Positions 30,679 to 32,755 of a stretch of DNA of 32,755 nt are shown here, piece by piece (positions within the stretch are counted from its first letter, which is position 1; every line of letters begins with the position of its first letter). Source of the DNA: Clostridiales bacterium (GTDB lineage Bacteria; Bacillota; Clostridia; Christensenellales; Borkfalkiaceae); assembly GCA_022508265.1 (NCBI GenBank), contig JAFLVP010000018.1, forward strand, positions 1-32,755, given 5' to 3'. The notes under the pieces are model-generated. The model did not search any database, was not told where the DNA came from, and saw only the letters and a list, made by a program, of their open reading frames with translations. The position numbers and the translations under genes are program-made.

Positions 30679-32232
30679 ATGGCTAAAAAAATTCCTTACG
30701 CTTTAATTATTATGGACGGCTACGGACTTGCGCCCGCTGGAGATGACAACGCAATTTCGATAGACGGCAGTAAAAATGTAAATGCGCTCATTAAAAATTA
30801 CCCCTCCTCCACGCTCGGCGCAAGCGGACTCTCCGTCGGACTACCCGACGGGCAGATGGGCAACAGCGAGGTCGGACACTTAAATATCGGCGCGGGCAGA
30901 ATAGTTTATCAGGACCTCACAAAAATAACCAAAGCTATCGAGGACGGCGACTTTTTTGAAAATCCCGCACTCGTCAACGCTATGGATAACGCCAAAAACA
31001 ACGGCAAGAAGTTGCATCTTTACGGGCTTTTATCCGACGGCGGCGTTCACAGCCACATAACCCACTTGTACGCGCTTTTGAAGATGGCAAAGCTGCGCGG
31101 GCTCTCCGAGTGCTACGTTCACTGCTTTATGGACGGAAGGGACGTTTCCCCCACTTCGGGCGCGGGCTTTATCCGCGACTTGCAGTCCGAAATGAAAAAA
31201 ATCGGCATAGGCAAGGTTGCCTCCGTCTGCGGAAGATACTACGCAATGGATAGAGATAACAACTGGGACAGAATCGAAAAGGCGTACGATATGCTCACTC
31301 TCGGCGACGGCGAAAAGAGCGAAAACGCCGCCGAATCGGTTGAAAAGAGTTACGCCGACGGTATTACCGACGAGTTCATCAAACCCATTAAAGTTTACGA
31401 AAACGGAAAGCCTTTGGGATTGCTCGAAAAGGGCGACAGCGTGATATGTTTCAACTTCCGCCCCGACAGAGCAAGAGAGATTACAAGGGCAGTTTCACAA
31501 CCCGAATTTGTAGTGCCCAAGGGCACTGCTTTCGAGCGCAAGACGGGCTATTTGACCCCCACATATGTTTGTTTTACCGTGTATGACGCCGAATTTAAGG
31601 GTCTGCAAATTGCCTTCCCCAAGACGGTGCTTGCAAACACCCTCGGCGAGTATCTTTCCTCGCTAAATTTCACTCAATTGCGCATTGCCGAAACGGAAAA
31701 ATACGCGCACGTAACATTCTTTTTTAACGGGGGCGTGGAAGCTCCCAACGAAGGCGAAACGCGCGACCTCATTCCCTCGCCCAAGGTTGCAACCTACGAT
31801 TTACAGCCCGAGATGAGCGCGTACCTCGTAACCGAAAAAGTACTTGAAGAGCTGGACAGCGGAAAGTTCGACGTAATGATTTTAAACTTTGCAAACTGCG
31901 ATATGGTAGGTCATACGGGTGTTATTCCCGCAGCCGTAAAAGCCGTTGGCACGGTTGACGAGTGCGTCAAAAAGGTTGTAGACAAAATTCTTAAAATGGG
32001 CGGTTCTGCGCTACTTACGGCAGACCACGGCAACGCCGACAAGATGGTGGAGAACGGCTCGCCCTTTACGGCGCACACCACCAACCCCGTTCCCGTAGTG
32101 CTGATTTCCGAAAAATACAAAAACGCAAAACTGCGCGACGACGGAATACTTGCCGACCTCGCCCCCACCCTTTTGGAAGTTATGGGCTTACCAATTCCCA
32201 AGGAAATGACGGGCAAAAGTTTAATAAAATAA
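30679..32232 (+). CDS. gpmI: 2,3-bisphosphoglycerate-independent phosphoglycerate mutase
   Basis: Converts 3-phosphoglycerate to 2-phosphoglycerate with two Mn ions through a phosphoserine. The metal-binding start is IMDGYGLAP (Asp13), the phosphorylated serine is in QMGNSEVGH (Ser63), the insert domain has MDGRDVSPTSG and FNFRPDRAREI, and the phosphatase domain ends with NCDMVGHTG, LTADHGNAD and FTAHTTNPVP. Its 517 residues are the normal length. AAGGAG stands seven bases before the ATG, 10 bases after tpiA. Last gene of the operon, closed by a strong terminator; eno is not present in the window. Confidence 0.97.
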   Translation: MAKKIPYALIIMDGYGLAPAGDDNAISIDGSKNVNALIKNYPSSTLGASGLSVGLPDGQMGNSEVGHLNIGAGRIVYQDLTKITKAIEDGDFFENPALVNAMDNAKNNGKKLHLYGLLSDGGVHSHITHLYALLKMAKLRGLSECYVHCFMDGRDVSPTSGAGFIRDLQSEMKKIGIGKVASVCGRYYAMDRDNNWDRIEKAYDMLTLGDGEKSENAAESVEKSYADGITDEFIKPIKVYENGKPLGLLEKGDSVICFNFRPDRAREITRAVSQPEFVVPKGTAFERKTGYLTPTYVCFTVYDAEFKGLQIAFPKTVLANTLGEYLSSLNFTQLRIAETEKYAHVTFFFNGGVEAPNEGETRDLIPSPKVATYDLQPEMSAYLVTEKVLEELDSGKFDVMILNFANCDMVGHTGVIPAAVKAVGTVDECVKKVVDKILKMGGSALLTADHGNADKMVENGSPFTAHTTNPVPVVLISEKYKNAKLRDDGILADLAPTLLEVMGLPIPKEMTGKSLIK

Positions 32233-32242
32233 TTACCGTATA

Positions 32243-32270
32243 AAAACGGAGAGGCTTTCCTCTCCGTTTT
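32243..32270 (+). terminator. Terminator of the glycolytic operon
   Basis: AAAACGGAGAGG and CCTCTCCGTTTT form a perfect 12-bp stem with a 4-base loop, and the T-run extends to seven. It starts ten bases after the gpmI stop. Confidence 0.92.
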
Positions 32271-32294
32271 TTTGTTGCTTATTAAAAAAATTTT

Positions 32295-32334
32295 GCGGCG
32301 AGGTCTGAAAAAAGGCTGTAAATACCCTCGCCGC
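32295..32334 (-). terminator. Terminator of the right-edge gene
   Basis: GCGGCGAGG and CCTCGCCGC pair over 9 bp around a 22-base loop, followed on the minus strand by AAAATTTTTTT. It lies 48 bases after the stop of the partial gene. Confidence 0.65.
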
Positions 32335-32381
32335 CGCGGGACAACCCCGCTAATAAAGTTATGTAGTTGTTATATTGTGTA

Positions 32382-32755
32382 TTATGCCGCAGGTTTAAGA
32401 TAAATTGTTATTGGACAAATTTGACTGTATGTGGCTGAACTTGAAGCATTCATAATATAAGCATAATTTTGACTTCCTGTCTCAAGTCCCGAAATGGTTA
32501 TTGCTTGTTCATTACCATATTTTGTTTTGCCTATAGTATCGCTTACTGTCGAACCAAATGTCACTTTGACGCCGCCGTTAACTTTAGATCCATCTATGCA
32601 GAAAGTGTAGCTTCCGTCTGTTACGGTAGAATCAAGTTTTATTTTTATAAGATCCGCATCTGCTGTATTTATTAAGTTCGCAGGTATTTCAACAGCAACA
32701 CCGTCTGCCTTAAGTGTGGGCATTTCATAATCTTTAATTACAACACTTGCATTAA
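32382..32755 (-). CDS. Partial gene, 3' end of an unrecognised beta-rich protein
   Basis: The frame is open to the window edge: at least 123 codons, and an internal ATG at 32723 is not the likely start. The sequence is rich in Thr, Ser, Gly, Val and Ile, with short strand-like segments (IKIKLDSTVTDGSYTFCI, GVKVTFGSTV, EQAITISGLETGS) and ends PITIYLKPAA. It has no sortase motif or membrane tail in the visible part. Third positions are often A or T, unlike pgk-gpmI, which hints at foreign origin. A surface, phage-structure or secreted protein would fit; none can be supported from this fragment. Confidence 0.7.
   Translation of the reverse strand, partial: NASVVIKDYEMPTLKADGVAVEIPANLINTADADLIKIKLDSTVTDGSYTFCIDGSKVNGGVKVTFGSTVSDTIGKTKYGNEQAITISGLETGSQNYAYIMNASSSATYSQICPITIYLKPAA

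Overview
The window looks like chromosomal DNA of a Gram-positive, moderately low-GC Clostridia-type bacterium, possibly an uncultured gut lineage near Christensenellales; the rank below class is a guess. The pointers are the core Obg/YhbY/NadD-YqeK/RsfS group, an RNase J, a YrrM/U32 tRNA-modification pair, a complete PotABCD polyamine importer with a lipoprotein binding subunit, strong GGAG-type ribosome binding sites and canonical TTGACA-17-TATAAT promoters. No rRNA, tRNA, CRISPR array or complete insertion sequence was found.

Layout. 1-8.1 kb, minus strand: a tightly packed run rnj, trmR, U32 hydroxylase (trhP-like), aroA, dinB, then pyrG from its own promoter. 8.1-11.0 kb, minus: a 941-residue unrecognised protein built of about 20 degenerate repeats with a basic/coiled-coil N-terminus and a compact C-terminal domain. 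11.0-11.8 kb: a structured intergenic region with a 31-bp G-rich repeat array, a 55-codon plus-strand ORF and two 81-bp direct repeats that each carry a perfect 13-bp stem. 11.8-16.5 kb, minus: potA, potB, potC, potD with a hairpin in the leader. 16.8-19.3 kb, minus: pgi followed by a membrane-anchored alpha/beta hydrolase. 19.6-20.8 kb, plus: a Dda/RecD-like helicase with its own promoter and terminator. 20.9-22.5 kb: a small hypothetical gene, a DeoC-family aldolase and a small membrane protein. 22.5-28.1 kb: rsfS, a nadD-yqeK fusion, yhbY, obg, a strongly degenerate Rho homologue and a small beta-rich protein, interrupted by one opposite-strand membrane protein gene. 28.5-32.2 kb, plus: pgk-tpiA-gpmI glycolytic operon. 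The right edge holds the 3' end of an AT-rich, unrecognised gene on the minus strand.

How the genes fit together. pgi, pgk, tpiA and gpmI cover upper and lower glycolysis. trmR and the U32 protein should act in sequence to make 5-methoxyuridine at tRNA position 34, and the first step in known systems depends on prephenate, downstream of AroA, the next gene in the run. Obg, YhbY and RsfS act on the ribosomal large subunit.

The most unusual items are the Rho homologue that has lost its catalytic glutamate and most of its Q- and R-loops, the large repeat protein with its divergent partner ORF and repeat array, and genes whose -10-like element sits only six bases before the ATG, suggesting leaderless transcripts.
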